Source of the DNA: Desulfovibrio sp.
GTDB taxonomy: Bacteria > Desulfobacterota > Desulfovibrionia > Desulfovibrionales > Desulfovibrionaceae
Direction of reading: 5' to 3'
DNA: 64,000 bases
Assembly (NCBI RefSeq): GCF_009712225.1
Contig: NZ_WASP01000001.1
Coordinates: forward strand, 1-64,000
Shown here: positions 42,928-51,986 of the stretch, one piece after another
How positions within the stretch are numbered: position 1 is the stretch's first letter
Layout of the letters: the number at the start of each line of letters is the position of its first letter
The notes under the pieces: model-generated
Databases searched by the model: none
The model's input: only the letters and a program-made list of their open reading frames with translations
What the model was told of the DNA's origin: nothing
Translations under genes and position numbers: made by a program

Positions 42928-43911
42928 ATGGCGGAAGCACCGGAGAAAAATCTGGCCCTGGACATTGTTCGCATTACCGAGGCTGCGGCCCTTGCGTCGG
43001 CCCGCTGGCTCGGTCGGGGAGACAAGGAAGCCGGAGACGGCGCTGCCGTTGACGCCATGCGCGTCAGCTTCGCCACCCTCAGCATTGACGGCCTGGTCAT
43101 CATTGGCGAAGGCGAAAAAGACAATGCCCCCATGCTCTACAACGGCGAAAAAGTGGGCAAGGGCAGTGGCCCCAGCCTCGACGTGGCCGTTGACCCCGTG
43201 GAAGGCACAAATCTGCTGGCCTATGGCCGCCCCAACGCCATTTCGGTTGTGGGTGTCGCCCCGCGCGGCAGCATGTTCAATCCCGGGCCCAGCTATTACA
43301 TGCAAAAGCTCGTTGTGGCCCGCGAGGCCCGCAACGTGGTTGATCTCGACGCGCCGGTAAAAGACAATCTGTCCAATGTGGCCAAGGCCATGGGCAAGAG
43401 CGTGCAGGACCTTGTGGTCTTTGTGCTCGACAAGCCCCGCCACGAAAAGCTCATTGCAGAAGTTCGCCAGGCAGGGGCGCGCATCCAGCTGCAGACCGAC
43501 GGCGACGTTGCGGGTGCGCTGATGGCTGTTGATCCCCGCTCTGAAGTTGATATCATGATGGGCACGGGCGGCACGCCTGAAGGCGTACTGGCCGCTTGCG
43601 CCATCAAGGGCATGGGCGGGCAGATTCTGGCCCGTCTTGACCCGCAGTCGTATGTGGAAAAAGAGGCCATCACCGAAGCGGGCATTGACGCCCGCGAGGT
43701 GCTCACCGTTCATGATCTGGTGCGCAGCGACGACTGCTTCTTCGCGGCCACCGGTATTTCCGGCGGCGATTTCCTGAGGGGCGTGCGCTACAGCGCCAAG
43801 CACGCCGTAACGCATTCGCTGGTTTTGCGCGGCAAAACCGGTACCCTGCGGTATGTGGAGTCTTACCATAACATGGACAGACTCGCGAAAATCAGCGCGG
43901 TTCGGTATTGA
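42928..43911 (+). CDS. glpX: Class II fructose-1,6-bisphosphatase
   Basis: A 327-residue protein with family motifs IIGEGEKDNAPMLYNGEKVG, DVAVDPVEGTNLLAYGRPNAISV and MGTGGTPEGVLAACAIKGMGGQ. It dephosphorylates fructose 1,6-bisphosphate in gluconeogenesis and is metal dependent. GGAGG lies 5 nt before ATG 42928. Its stop codon directly abuts the start of the next gene. Confidence 0.95.
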   Translation: MAEAPEKNLALDIVRITEAAALASARWLGRGDKEAGDGAAVDAMRVSFATLSIDGLVIIGEGEKDNAPMLYNGEKVGKGSGPSLDVAVDPVEGTNLLAYGRPNAISVVGVAPRGSMFNPGPSYYMQKLVVAREARNVVDLDAPVKDNLSNVAKAMGKSVQDLVVFVLDKPRHEKLIAEVRQAGARIQLQTDGDVAGALMAVDPRSEVDIMMGTGGTPEGVLAACAIKGMGGQILARLDPQSYVEKEAITEAGIDAREVLTVHDLVRSDDCFFAATGISGGDFLRGVRYSAKHAVTHSLVLRGKTGTLRYVESYHNMDRLAKISAVRY

Positions 43912-44448
43912 ATGAAGAATATTTTATCTCACTCTGGCGTCATTGCGGCGCTTCTATTGGCCCTGCCGCTGGTGGCCTTTGCACCGGCCATTACTGAGGC
44001 CGCACAGGCTCCCGCTGCCAAGAAAAAAGCGGAACAACCCGCTGCTGCTGCCACCAGCACAAGCAGCAATGTAAACGTGTACGACAAGCAACCTCCGGTG
44101 ACGGACAAGGAACTGCTGGACTTTCTCGAGTTGTTGCCCCAGTTCCGTGCCTGGGCCAAGAGCAACAATGAAGAGGCGCACCCTATACTGCGCAACGGCA
44201 AGGCAGATTTTCTGTATTCGCCCAATGCCGCAGCTTGGGTGCAGGCGCACAAGTGGAACCCGGTACGTTTTTTCTGCGTAATGGGCCGCATGGCCGCCGC
44301 CCTCTCTATTGTTGAGGAAGGCAACGACATGACAGGCGCGCGGTCCAAGGACATGCCCGAGGTTTCAGACGGTGAGCTTGCGCTGGCAAGGCGTCACCTT
44401 GGAACCATGCTCAAGGCCGGTGGCGATGCACCGCCCATAAACAAGTAG
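43912..44448 (+). CDS. Small exported protein of unknown function
   Basis: A 178-residue protein. The signal peptide is at about residues 1-31 (VIAALLLALPLVAFAPAITEA), then comes an Ala/Lys/Ser-rich linker and a compact helical domain (TDKELLDFLELLPQFRAWAKSNNEE ... WNPVRFFCVMGRMAAALSIVEEG). I do not recognise the family. It begins in the base after the glpX stop, so it is co-transcribed and probably translationally coupled. It probably acts in the periplasm. Confidence 0.75.
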   Translation: MKNILSHSGVIAALLLALPLVAFAPAITEAAQAPAAKKKAEQPAAAATSTSSNVNVYDKQPPVTDKELLDFLELLPQFRAWAKSNNEEAHPILRNGKADFLYSPNAAAWVQAHKWNPVRFFCVMGRMAAALSIVEEGNDMTGARSKDMPEVSDGELALARRHLGTMLKAGGDAPPINK

Positions 44449-44512
44449 AAAGTTCTCCGGCCGCGCCACATATCTGACAGGGCGCGACTATCTGACCTGC
44501 TGATTTGATTTC

Positions 44513-44546
44513 AAAGGCTCCGGATCATCCGGGGCCTTTTTATTTT
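44513..44546 (+). terminator. Terminator of the glpX transcript
   Basis: AAAGGCTCCGG pairs with CCGGGGCCTTT around ATCAT, followed by a T-rich tract. Confidence 0.75.
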
Positions 44547-44644
44547 GGATCGGTGAAATCTGCAGCAGGGACACTCCACACGTGACTGTGTGGAAAGCAC
44601 GGGCAGGAGCGGGCAAGCCTGCCGCAGAACAGGGCCAGCCATTG

Positions 44645-44680
44645 AGAAAAAACAGCAAGGCCCCTCGAAAGGGGCCTTGC
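44645..44680 (-). terminator. Terminator of the downstream minus-strand operon
   Basis: GCAAGGCCCCT (44655-44665) pairs with AGGGGCCTTGC (44670-44680); read on the minus strand it is followed by a run of Us. Confidence 0.75.
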
Positions 44681-44723
44681 GCGGTCAACCCACCAAGGGG
44701 TTGGTATATGCCTGCGGAACAGG

Positions 44724-46856
44724 TTAGTTGGCCGGAGCCTGGGAAGGAGCCGCTACAGGGGCCGGAGTCTGTTCTGCAGGAGCTGCGGGAGCAGCTTCCT
44801 TGACAACGTCCTTGGCCAGTTCTTCGGCCGCGTCGGTAGCCGAGGGGGCAGCAGGCGCTTCAGTGGCCGGGGCTACCGGAGCCGTCGGGGCTGGCGCAGG
44901 CTCGGTCGTCTGGGGAGCTGCAGCTTCAGGCTGGGTAGCGGCGGGGGCCGCAGAGGGCTCCTGCACGGGAGCGGCGGGCTTTTCAACAGGGGCCGCCGGA
45001 GCAGCTTCGGGCGAAGCCGTAGGTGCCACCGCAGGGGCAGCCGGAGCGGCAGCAGGTGCGGGTGCAACCTCAGCCGGTGCTGCCGGAGCTTCGGGAGTTG
45101 CCGGAGCAGCAGGAGCAGGCGCAAGAATGGCGCTCAGGGTCTTTACCTGTGCTTCAGGGGTCTTTTCCAGCTGGGGCATAAGCATGAGCGAAGCAGGCTG
45201 GGCCAGCACAATGGCAATGGCCGCGCACATCAGCAGCGAACCACTGGTGCCGCAGCGCGCTGCGGGGCGCACAAGGCGGCCAAGCAGCACTGCAGCCACA
45301 ATACCAATGCCGCCAAGTACGGGCAGGGCCTTGAGGCCGAGCACGGCAGTGCGCTGGCTGTCGCTGAGGGTCATGTGCAAGAGCTTGCCAAGCGCGTCGA
45401 GAGTGTAGCCAAAACCGGCCGCCACCAGAGCAATGCTGGCGAGCAGCACGAGCAGGGTCATGATGATGTAGAACAGCTTTGCACCAGCCGGTGAGAGACG
45501 CAGCAGGGCCTTGCCCAGCAGCAGGGCGGCCAGACTGGCGGCGCACACGGCAGCGCCAAACATGTCGGCGGCGGGAATGCAGAGCAGGCAGGCGATAACA
45601 AGGGCCATCCACAAAAAGGCCATGCCGGCCTTTTCCTTGCGCGAGGCAGCCAGATCAGCGGGGGCGGTGCGCAGTACGCGGCCCCACGAAACGCCGCAGA
45701 TTACGGCCAGCCAGGGCAGCAGGCCCAGAGCGGCAAAGGCAAGGGGCTTCCACCATATGGTTTTGTTGATGGGCCAGGTAACAAGGTGTTCGCCAAGATT
45801 TTTAAGGTAGCCCTGCGGCTGCTGCCACAGCATGACCACGGCGAGCCAGATGCCCACCAGGACCAGCAGCAGCGCAAAACCCAGCAGGCCGTCAGGCTTC
45901 TGCGCACGGCGGAATCCGCAGCGCCAGAACAGGAAGGCGAGGCTGGTCAGCACGGGCAGCAGCATGTAAAAGAGCCCGCCGGTGAGCCCGGCCAGGGCAG
46001 CCAGCACAAAACCAAAAGGAACCGTAAGGGTTGTGCCGGGTTTTTGCCAGCCGTGGCACAGGCAGGCCAGCGAAAGCAGCGTGAGTGCGGCGGCCAGGGC
46101 TTGCGGCCCCACATAGGTGGAGAGTGGCGCAAAAATGGGCGCGCAGAGCAGCAGCATGCCGCCAGCCAGCGCAGCCTTGCGATCGAGCCCTGCAACACGG
46201 CCCAGTACCCACACGGCCACAAGGCTCAGCAGGCAGCCCGCCATGGCGGCAAGGGGAAAAAGCAGGTGGGCAAACTGCGGCGCAAGCTTGGTCAGCAGGG
46301 TGTCAATGCCGCGCAAAAACCAGAAAAATACGGGCCACTGGGCAAGGCCGTCGCCAGCAGGGGCAAGCCACATGCCGCTTTGGGTGGTTTGCGCAAAGGT
46401 CACAATGCCCGCTGCTTCGCTGGGACAGTATACGCTGTGCCCCATGAGGGCAGGCCAAGCCTGGGCCAGCATGATGAGCAGCAGCATCAGGGGGCCAGCA
46501 AGGCTGGCCGCATCAAAAAGACTGTCGCCAAAGCCGGGAGTGGCTGGCTGGGCAGCCTGAGCTGCGGGTTTGGCGGAAGAAGCGGCATTGCCAGACTTGC
46601 CGGTGTTGCCGAACATTCCCCTGAAACCCTTGGCCGCAATGGTTACCGGACGTGACGCGCCTGAGCTGGAGTCTTCCGCGTTGGAGCTTTGCTGGCTGGA
46701 GGCCGCCTGTGCGGCGGGCTCGGCGGCAGAGGCAGACGGTTGGGAAGCGGCAGCATTTTGCGTAGCGGCGGTGTGTTCACCCTCCGCGCTGGGCTGCTGG
46801 CCCCCCGGCTGACAGGCAGCCTGGCCTTCGGGATTCTGGGCGCTGTTCTGGGTCAT
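44724..46856 (-). CDS. GT-C-like polytopic membrane protein with Pro/Ala-rich C-terminal tail
   Basis: A 710-residue protein. Residues 1-100 are polar and low complexity; about 12 hydrophobic segments follow (residues 105-570), then a 130-residue Pro/Ala-rich tail (PAAPVEKPAAPVQEP type). The first loop after TM1 (GHSVYCPSEAAGIVTFAQTTQSGMW) resembles the DE-x-R-Y-A loop of ArnT/PMT-type GT-C glycosyltransferases, but the first acidic position is Ser. It could be a lipid-dependent glycosyltransferase or a non-catalytic relative. The ATG overlaps the stop of the lipoprotein gene by 4 bp, so the two act together. Confidence 0.6.
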   Translation of the reverse strand: MTQNSAQNPEGQAACQPGGQQPSAEGEHTAATQNAAASQPSASAAEPAAQAASSQQSSNAEDSSSGASRPVTIAAKGFRGMFGNTGKSGNAASSAKPAAQAAQPATPGFGDSLFDAASLAGPLMLLLIMLAQAWPALMGHSVYCPSEAAGIVTFAQTTQSGMWLAPAGDGLAQWPVFFWFLRGIDTLLTKLAPQFAHLLFPLAAMAGCLLSLVAVWVLGRVAGLDRKAALAGGMLLLCAPIFAPLSTYVGPQALAAALTLLSLACLCHGWQKPGTTLTVPFGFVLAALAGLTGGLFYMLLPVLTSLAFLFWRCGFRRAQKPDGLLGFALLLVLVGIWLAVVMLWQQPQGYLKNLGEHLVTWPINKTIWWKPLAFAALGLLPWLAVICGVSWGRVLRTAPADLAASRKEKAGMAFLWMALVIACLLCIPAADMFGAAVCAASLAALLLGKALLRLSPAGAKLFYIIMTLLVLLASIALVAAGFGYTLDALGKLLHMTLSDSQRTAVLGLKALPVLGGIGIVAAVLLGRLVRPAARCGTSGSLLMCAAIAIVLAQPASLMLMPQLEKTPEAQVKTLSAILAPAPAAPATPEAPAAPAEVAPAPAAAPAAPAVAPTASPEAAPAAPVEKPAAPVQEPSAAPAATQPEAAAPQTTEPAPAPTAPVAPATEAPAAPSATDAAEELAKDVVKEAAPAAPAEQTPAPVAAPSQAPAN

Positions 46857-49033
46857 GGCATCGCTCCTTCATGCGTTTTCGGCTCACCAAGCAGTACATG
46901 CCGGGCCTGGCGGGCTTCGAGGTCAATTTCCAAGGCGCGTCCGGCCTTAGACATGCTCTGGCCACTTTGCACGTCGCGTGCAGGGCCTTGCGCGTCTGCG
47001 GGCAGGGGGCAGACAATATGTTGCTTTTTATCTGAAAAATTCGCTGCAAGCAGCCAGTATCCGCCACCGGGCAGGGAGCTCAGAGTTGCCACGCAACCCG
47101 TGGGACCGGTGGTAACCTGCACCAGCCGCCCTCCCGCCAGACCGGCTGCGCGCCTGCCTTGCAGGATGCGGGCAATCTGGCGCGCAAAACTCGTTTCGCG
47201 GCTCCACTGCATATCAAGCGGGCCAAAGGCCAACGGAGCCGGTGCTTGCCCGCCAGCCTGGCCACTGGTGGCCCAAAGGGCCACTCCGCCAGCTTCGGAA
47301 GCTCCCTTGCCGGAACCCTGCGGCAGACCAAGCGCGCCTGTTATATCCTGCGGACTCAAAAATGTCAGGCCCGGCAAACCCATGCGCCAGCTGAGCAGCA
47401 GCAGGCAGGCCGATTCCATGGCGGGCGTGCTTTCGGGCCGTATGGCCTTTGTGTCGTCGAGGCCCAGCGCCCGCGCAGACAGCTCCGCCTGTGTAACGGG
47501 CAGGCCATAAGCATCGGGCGAGCCCTTGGCGAGCTGCTGGGCACGACGCACAAGAGCCTTGCCATCCGGCAGGTCAAGCAGGGGCCGCCAGTCCACATAC
47601 TGCCTGTCGCGCAAACCGCGCGCAAGGCGGCTGTGATCGACGCCAGTCGCCAGCGAGGCCTTGAGCAGGGCGGCCAGCGGTGCGGCATCGCCGCTCAGCA
47701 GGGCGTAGCCAGCCGCTGCAGGGGTGATGCTGTCGCGGCTGAAGTCCACGGCAGTGGCAAGCACAGTGCGTGTCAGCGAGGGAGGCAGAATGTCGTCCTG
47801 CACGGCCCACCCGCCATAGCGGTGCACTTCGCCCGCCAGAGATTCAAGGGCCACTATGCCGGGCACAAGCGCGCCCGCATCGCCAACAGTACCGATGCGG
47901 CCTTCGGCCTGCGCGTCCAGCCCCATGAGGGGTTCAAGCCTGATACCCGCAAGTGTTTGCTGCTGCAGGCCGGTGTGCTGGATAACCGAGGCAGAGAACA
48001 CCCGTCGGGCCTGACCCGATGGGTCCTGCCACAGCAGCACGGGGCGCAGGGCATTGCCGCTGTATCGGTACACCCAGCGCCGCACCTGACCATCTGCGCC
48101 ACGGATTTCGCCGGTCACGGCCCATCCGCCGGGGGTGGCCCAGTCTACGCCATCACGCCGCAGCATGTCGGGAATAATGCCACGCTTGCGCAGCTCCACA
48201 AGGGCGGTTTCGCGCAGGGGCAGGCAGTCCCATTCGCCAGCGGTTGTGGGCAGAATGCTCCAGTCTTTTTGCGGCACAGCCATCATGGCATACAGGCCGT
48301 CAAAGCGCGAGGCCCGGCGCGCCTGAAGTATGAAATCCGGCCCGAGTCCCGTGGCCGCAGGAGGCAGTTCACCGCCCATCTGCATGTGGGCCTGGTCAAA
48401 CTTTTCCGCAAGTCGGTTGAAATCGTCGCCAGCGCCCAGAGTGGGATCAATCCGCAGAGAAGTGACGTTGTCACCCGTTTCAGAGGCCGCGTCGGGCTGC
48501 GCCGAGGCCGCGTGGGTGCTCCAGATATCGCCCTTCTCACCCGTTGGGGCCAGAAAAAGCCCGCCAAAGCCCACCTGCGTCAGCAGTGTGTCCAGCCCCG
48601 GCTGGGCAAGCGCTCGCAGGGCTGGCTGCCCGCCAGCAAGACTGTGGGGATTTACGTCAAACCAGTTTGGCGCGGCAGTGAGCAGCAGGGGCACCCGACG
48701 GGCAGAAGCGCTGTTGCGCCAGATAAGGTCTGTGCCGGAAACCTGTCCCGTGAGCTCCTGGGTGGAGCCGAGCATGGACTGTCGCTCAAGCCATTGCAGG
48801 TAGCCCGGGTCGGCACGCGGCAGAAGAGCGGCGCTGCCCGATGGCTGCTCGCGTCGAAGCGCGTTTTCGTGCCCACTGCGCCCACTGCGTGAGGTGCAGG
48901 CGGCCAGTATAACGCACAGTGCAATGCTCAGGACCATGCACAAGGCAGGCCGCAGCACAAGCGGCAGCAGGGCTGCCAGCCCGCACTTCTGCGGTTGACC
49001 GGACCGATGGCAATAAGAACGCTGCATGGGCAT
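46853..49033 (-). CDS. Lipoprotein with degenerate GH13 (trehalose-synthase-like) domain
   Basis: About 726 residues. It starts with a long n-region and lipobox CVILAAC (Cys near residue 46). The body follows the GH13 trehalose synthase/alpha-amylase pattern: VGFGGLFLAPT, IDPTLGAGDDFNRLAEKFDQA, then GGELPPAATGLGPDF where active family members have GDLVPAHTGxGxDF, so the His of conserved region I is absent. Later RRWVYRYSGNALRPVLLWQDP and LAGIRLEPLMGLD replace the family's RLDANGFLG, with Glu for the nucleophile Asp. It is probably a carbohydrate-binding or structural protein rather than a typical amylase. ATG 49033 lies 5 bp after the mazG stop; 49027 is an alternative. Confidence 0.65.
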   Translation of the reverse strand: MPMQRSYCHRSGQPQKCGLAALLPLVLRPALCMVLSIALCVILAACTSRSGRSGHENALRREQPSGSAALLPRADPGYLQWLERQSMLGSTQELTGQVSGTDLIWRNSASARRVPLLLTAAPNWFDVNPHSLAGGQPALRALAQPGLDTLLTQVGFGGLFLAPTGEKGDIWSTHAASAQPDAASETGDNVTSLRIDPTLGAGDDFNRLAEKFDQAHMQMGGELPPAATGLGPDFILQARRASRFDGLYAMMAVPQKDWSILPTTAGEWDCLPLRETALVELRKRGIIPDMLRRDGVDWATPGGWAVTGEIRGADGQVRRWVYRYSGNALRPVLLWQDPSGQARRVFSASVIQHTGLQQQTLAGIRLEPLMGLDAQAEGRIGTVGDAGALVPGIVALESLAGEVHRYGGWAVQDDILPPSLTRTVLATAVDFSRDSITPAAAGYALLSGDAAPLAALLKASLATGVDHSRLARGLRDRQYVDWRPLLDLPDGKALVRRAQQLAKGSPDAYGLPVTQAELSARALGLDDTKAIRPESTPAMESACLLLLSWRMGLPGLTFLSPQDITGALGLPQGSGKGASEAGGVALWATSGQAGGQAPAPLAFGPLDMQWSRETSFARQIARILQGRRAAGLAGGRLVQVTTGPTGCVATLSSLPGGGYWLLAANFSDKKQHIVCPLPADAQGPARDVQSGQSMSKAGRALEIDLEARQARHVLLGEPKTHEGAMP

Positions 49034-49038
49034 GGCCG

Positions 49039-49839
49039 TTAGGCTTTGGCCGCTTCTTCCTCGGCCTTGGCCGTGTTCCACAGCTCGTCCTTTTCATCAA
49101 GGGTGAGGGCTGCAAAATCACGGTTCTGCTCGCGGGCGATTTCTTCCATTCGGGCAAAGCGCTTGAGAAAACGGCGGTTGGCGTAGTCCAGCGCCTCGTT
49201 GGCCTTGATACCCTTGCGGCGGCCAAGTTCGGCAATGCTGAACAGCAGGTCGCCCAGCTCGTGTTTCTGGGCTTCCTGATCGGTACCGGCAGAAACGTCG
49301 AGCCATTCCAGCCATTCGGCTTCCACCTGCTGTTCAACCTCTTCATCGGCCTCCCAGGTGAAGCCCACACGGGCCGCCTTGGAGTTGATGCGGTAGGCCT
49401 TGGCGAGCGGGGGCAGGCTTTCGGGCAGGGTGTCAAAGAGGCCCTTGGGCTTGCCTTCGTCGTCGGCGTGCTCGGCGCGCTTGATTTTTTCCCAAGCCTT
49501 GAGCTGTTCGTCCAGACTGTCAAAAACTGTGTTGCTGAACACGTGCGGGTGGCGGCGGATCATCTTGGCGCGGTTGTTGTTGAGGGCGTCGTCAAAGGTG
49601 AACTGGCCCTGCTTTTCGTACATGCGCGCCACAAAAAGCAGCAGAAAGGCCACGTCGCCCAGTTCTTCGCGTATTTCGGCCACATCGCCAGAGCGAATGG
49701 CGCTCACCAGTTCGTGGCTTTCTTCAATGATATATTCTGTCAGGCTTTCGGGGGTTTGCTCCTTGTCCCAGGGGCAGCCGTCGGGCGCGGTGAGCTTGTC
49801 GATAATCAGCTGAAGTTCTTGAAGAGCGGTCTTTTCCAT
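49039..49839 (-). CDS. mazG: Nucleoside triphosphate pyrophosphohydrolase MazG
   Basis: A 266-residue protein with two tandem MazG domains. The first has CPWDKEQTPESLTEYIIEESHELVSAI and EELGDVAFLLLFVARM; the second has EEVEQQVEAEWLEWLD and HELGDLLFSIAELGRRKGIKANEAL, keeping the ExxE-12-ExxD metal sites. It hydrolyses NTPs or dNTPs to NMP and PPi as a housekeeping function. AAGGA lies about 10 nt before the ATG. It lies upstream of the lipoprotein gene. Confidence 0.95.
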   Translation of the reverse strand: MEKTALQELQLIIDKLTAPDGCPWDKEQTPESLTEYIIEESHELVSAIRSGDVAEIREELGDVAFLLLFVARMYEKQGQFTFDDALNNNRAKMIRRHPHVFSNTVFDSLDEQLKAWEKIKRAEHADDEGKPKGLFDTLPESLPPLAKAYRINSKAARVGFTWEADEEVEQQVEAEWLEWLDVSAGTDQEAQKHELGDLLFSIAELGRRKGIKANEALDYANRRFLKRFARMEEIAREQNRDFAALTLDEKDELWNTAKAEEEAAKA

Positions 49840-49867
49840 GATGCAAATTTCCTTGGTAATTCGGCAG

Positions 49868-50356
49868 TTAAATGCCCAGGCGGGCGGTGAGGTCGGGCGG
49901 CAGCCAGCCGTGTACCTGGGTCATGAGCGCGTTAAAGTAGGGCAGTGCGCGTGAGTGCTGCATAAAGGGAGCACCCGCGAAAAATTTTTGCAGAAACAGC
50001 AGGGCCAGCGAGCACAGCAGTACGCCCTTGGCAAGGCCGAGCATGCCGCCAGCCAGTTTGTCGGCCCATGAAACAAAAGAGAAGGAGAGTATTTTTTGCA
50101 GGATGCGGGCAATTATGGCCACAGAAATGATCACACCCAGAAAAATGAGCACGTAGGCGGCGATGATGCGCCACGAAGGGTCGACAATGAGGGTTAGACG
50201 TGGGGCGAGCAGACTGTGATAATGGTGCGCGGCCCAGAAACCGCCCAGCAGCGACACCAGGCCGGCCACCTCGCCCACGAAACCGTGAATAAAGCCACGT
50301 GTGCCAAAAAAAACCAGTATGAGCACTATGATGAGGTCGAAAATGTCCTGACCCAT
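49868..50356 (-). CDS. CvpA-family membrane protein
   Basis: A 162-residue protein with four TM helices. Family motifs are IFDLIIVLILVFFGTRGFIHGFVGEVAGL and FVSWADKLAGGMLGLAKGVLLC. CvpA relatives are linked to colicin V production, envelope maintenance and biofilm traits; the molecular function is unknown. GGAG lies 6 nt before ATG 50356. It lies 28 bp upstream of mazG. Confidence 0.9.
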   Translation of the reverse strand: MGQDIFDLIIVLILVFFGTRGFIHGFVGEVAGLVSLLGGFWAAHHYHSLLAPRLTLIVDPSWRIIAAYVLIFLGVIISVAIIARILQKILSFSFVSWADKLAGGMLGLAKGVLLCSLALLFLQKFFAGAPFMQHSRALPYFNALMTQVHGWLPPDLTARLGI

Positions 50357-50507
50357 GCGTTCTCCGTTGCGACTGTGGGAATCCTTGTATGGTTCGCTTC
50401 GTGAAGGCTTGTGCGCCGAGGCCTTTGACCTGCGGCGGGGCAGAGCATAGCAGATGCGTGCGCGCGGCACAATGCGCCCTGCGGGCACTTCGGCCCACCC
50501 CGCAGTG

Positions 50508-51120
50508 CTACTGGCTGAGCCCCTGCGGCAGCAGGGGCAGCACCTGTGCCAGAGTCATTGGGGCCAGCAGCAGGGCCACTACACCGGGGTCTGGCTCTGC
50601 AAAAATATGGGGATAATCTACCTCGCCAAACTGCGGGTGCACGGTAAAGGCCAGCTGCTCCGGCCCCTGGGGGCAAAATTGCGCGTCCACGCCGGGCTTG
50701 TTGCCTCTGGCGTCGAGCCGCCGCCACTGGTGCTGGTCTTTGAGCCACACGGCGTTGAGCCCGTGCAGCACCCGCTTGAGGGTCGTGCTCGTCAGCCAGC
50801 CCCAGCAGCTGGTAGCAAAAACCTGTGGCAATGCCATTGGCCCTGAGCAGGGCCGCCAAAAGGTGGGCCTTGGCGTAGCACAGGCCTTCGCCAACGCGCA
50901 GTACATCCGAGGCGCGGCAGGTAACTGCCGTGCCGCCGCAGTCTATGGAATGGGCAATGTGATCGCGCACAAAAACATAGGTTGTTTCAATGAGCTCCAT
51001 TTCTGTTGCACATGCTGCCGCAATGCTGGTGGCCTTGGCCCTCACGGCAGGGCAATGGAAATCGATTATGTCCGATTTGCTCAGGCAGGCTTGCGGTGCT
51101 GGGTGGAATTGGTGCATCAT
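50508..51120 (-). pseudogene. Transglutaminase-like protein, interrupted by a frameshift
   Basis: The first frame (from ATG 51120) encodes ATEMELIETTYVFVRDHIAHSID, the catalytic Cys region RVGEGLCYAKAHLLAALLRANGI and FCYQLLGLADEHD. It then runs into arginine-rich nonsense. The adjacent frame continues the family with VLHGLNAVWLKDQHQW (His), RLDARGNKPGVDAQF (Asp) and GEVDYPHIFAEPDPGVV, ending at 50508. A single extra base, probably in the GGG at 50780-50782, explains the break. The catalytic Cys, His and Asp are split between frames. This is a decaying gene or a sequencing error. No Shine-Dalgarno site precedes the start; TATAAT abuts the ATG. Confidence 0.8.
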
Positions 51121-51185
51121 TATAAAACTATATCACAGGCACGCGGCATGCGCAAAATTAAGGGCGCGCCCGTGGCGGGAGGCGC

Positions 51186-51809
51186 ATGGAACATTTGCAG
51201 GGCCGCGTGGCGGGCGTTGTGCTGGCGGGGGGGCTTTCTACCCGCATGGGGCGCGACAAGGCCCTGATGCGCTTACACGGGCCGGACAGGCCCGACCTTC
51301 TGGCGCGCGCACATTCCCTGCTGGCAGAGCTGCTGCCCCGGTGCTGGGTTTCGTGTCGGGCAGATACCCCGCGCAAAGGATACGAGTGCCTTTTTGATGC
51401 AAAGCCGGATCAGGGCCCTGCAGCGGGCATACTGGCGGCGCTGCATGCGGCGCAATCGCAAGGCTTTGCTGCAGTGCTGGCTCTTTCGTGTGATATGCCC
51501 CTTATGGACGCTGCCACTCTGCGCAGGCTTCTGGCCGCACATGCGGCGGCACCGGCTGGCACACTGGCCACTCTCTATGTTGATGCGGAAAGCGGCAGGC
51601 CAGAGGCGCTTGCGGCAGTATACGAAACAGCATCGCTGCCCCTGTTTGAAAAATGGCTTGCCATGCCCGGTGGCCGCCTCAACTGCATTGTGCCGCAGCA
51701 GTATCAGCGCTGCCTGCCCTACAGTGTGGAAGAATCACGCCCCTTTGTGAACCTGAACCGCCCGGAAGACGTAAAAACGGTGCTGGATATTCTTGGCGTG
51801 TCTCTTTAA
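51186..51809 (+). CDS. mobA: Molybdenum cofactor guanylyltransferase MobA
   Basis: A 207-residue nucleotidyltransferase with the pyrophosphorylase loop VVLAGGLSTRMGRDKALMRL, DAKPDQGPAAGILAALHAA, and the metal site in LSCDMPLMD. The C-terminus has FVNLNRPEDV, as in MobA. It adds GMP from GTP to molybdopterin to make the guanine dinucleotide cofactor used by formate dehydrogenases such as the one encoded 2.3 kb downstream. GGGAGG lies 3-4 nt before the ATG. Confidence 0.9.
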   Translation: MEHLQGRVAGVVLAGGLSTRMGRDKALMRLHGPDRPDLLARAHSLLAELLPRCWVSCRADTPRKGYECLFDAKPDQGPAAGILAALHAAQSQGFAAVLALSCDMPLMDAATLRRLLAAHAAAPAGTLATLYVDAESGRPEALAAVYETASLPLFEKWLAMPGGRLNCIVPQQYQRCLPYSVEESRPFVNLNRPEDVKTVLDILGVSL

Positions 51810-51986
51810 AGTTTTTTGGCTCACGGTATCTAATACAAACGTGATAATACGCGACCGCATACTGGCCGCCCGTAATATTTGTCCTCCGGCGCAGCTGCGC
51901 GTCTGCCCGGAATGCGGAATGAACAGCGCGCGAACAACTTTGTCGGGGCAGCGCCATTGGGTGCCCTGCGGCAATCTGGAGCAGAC

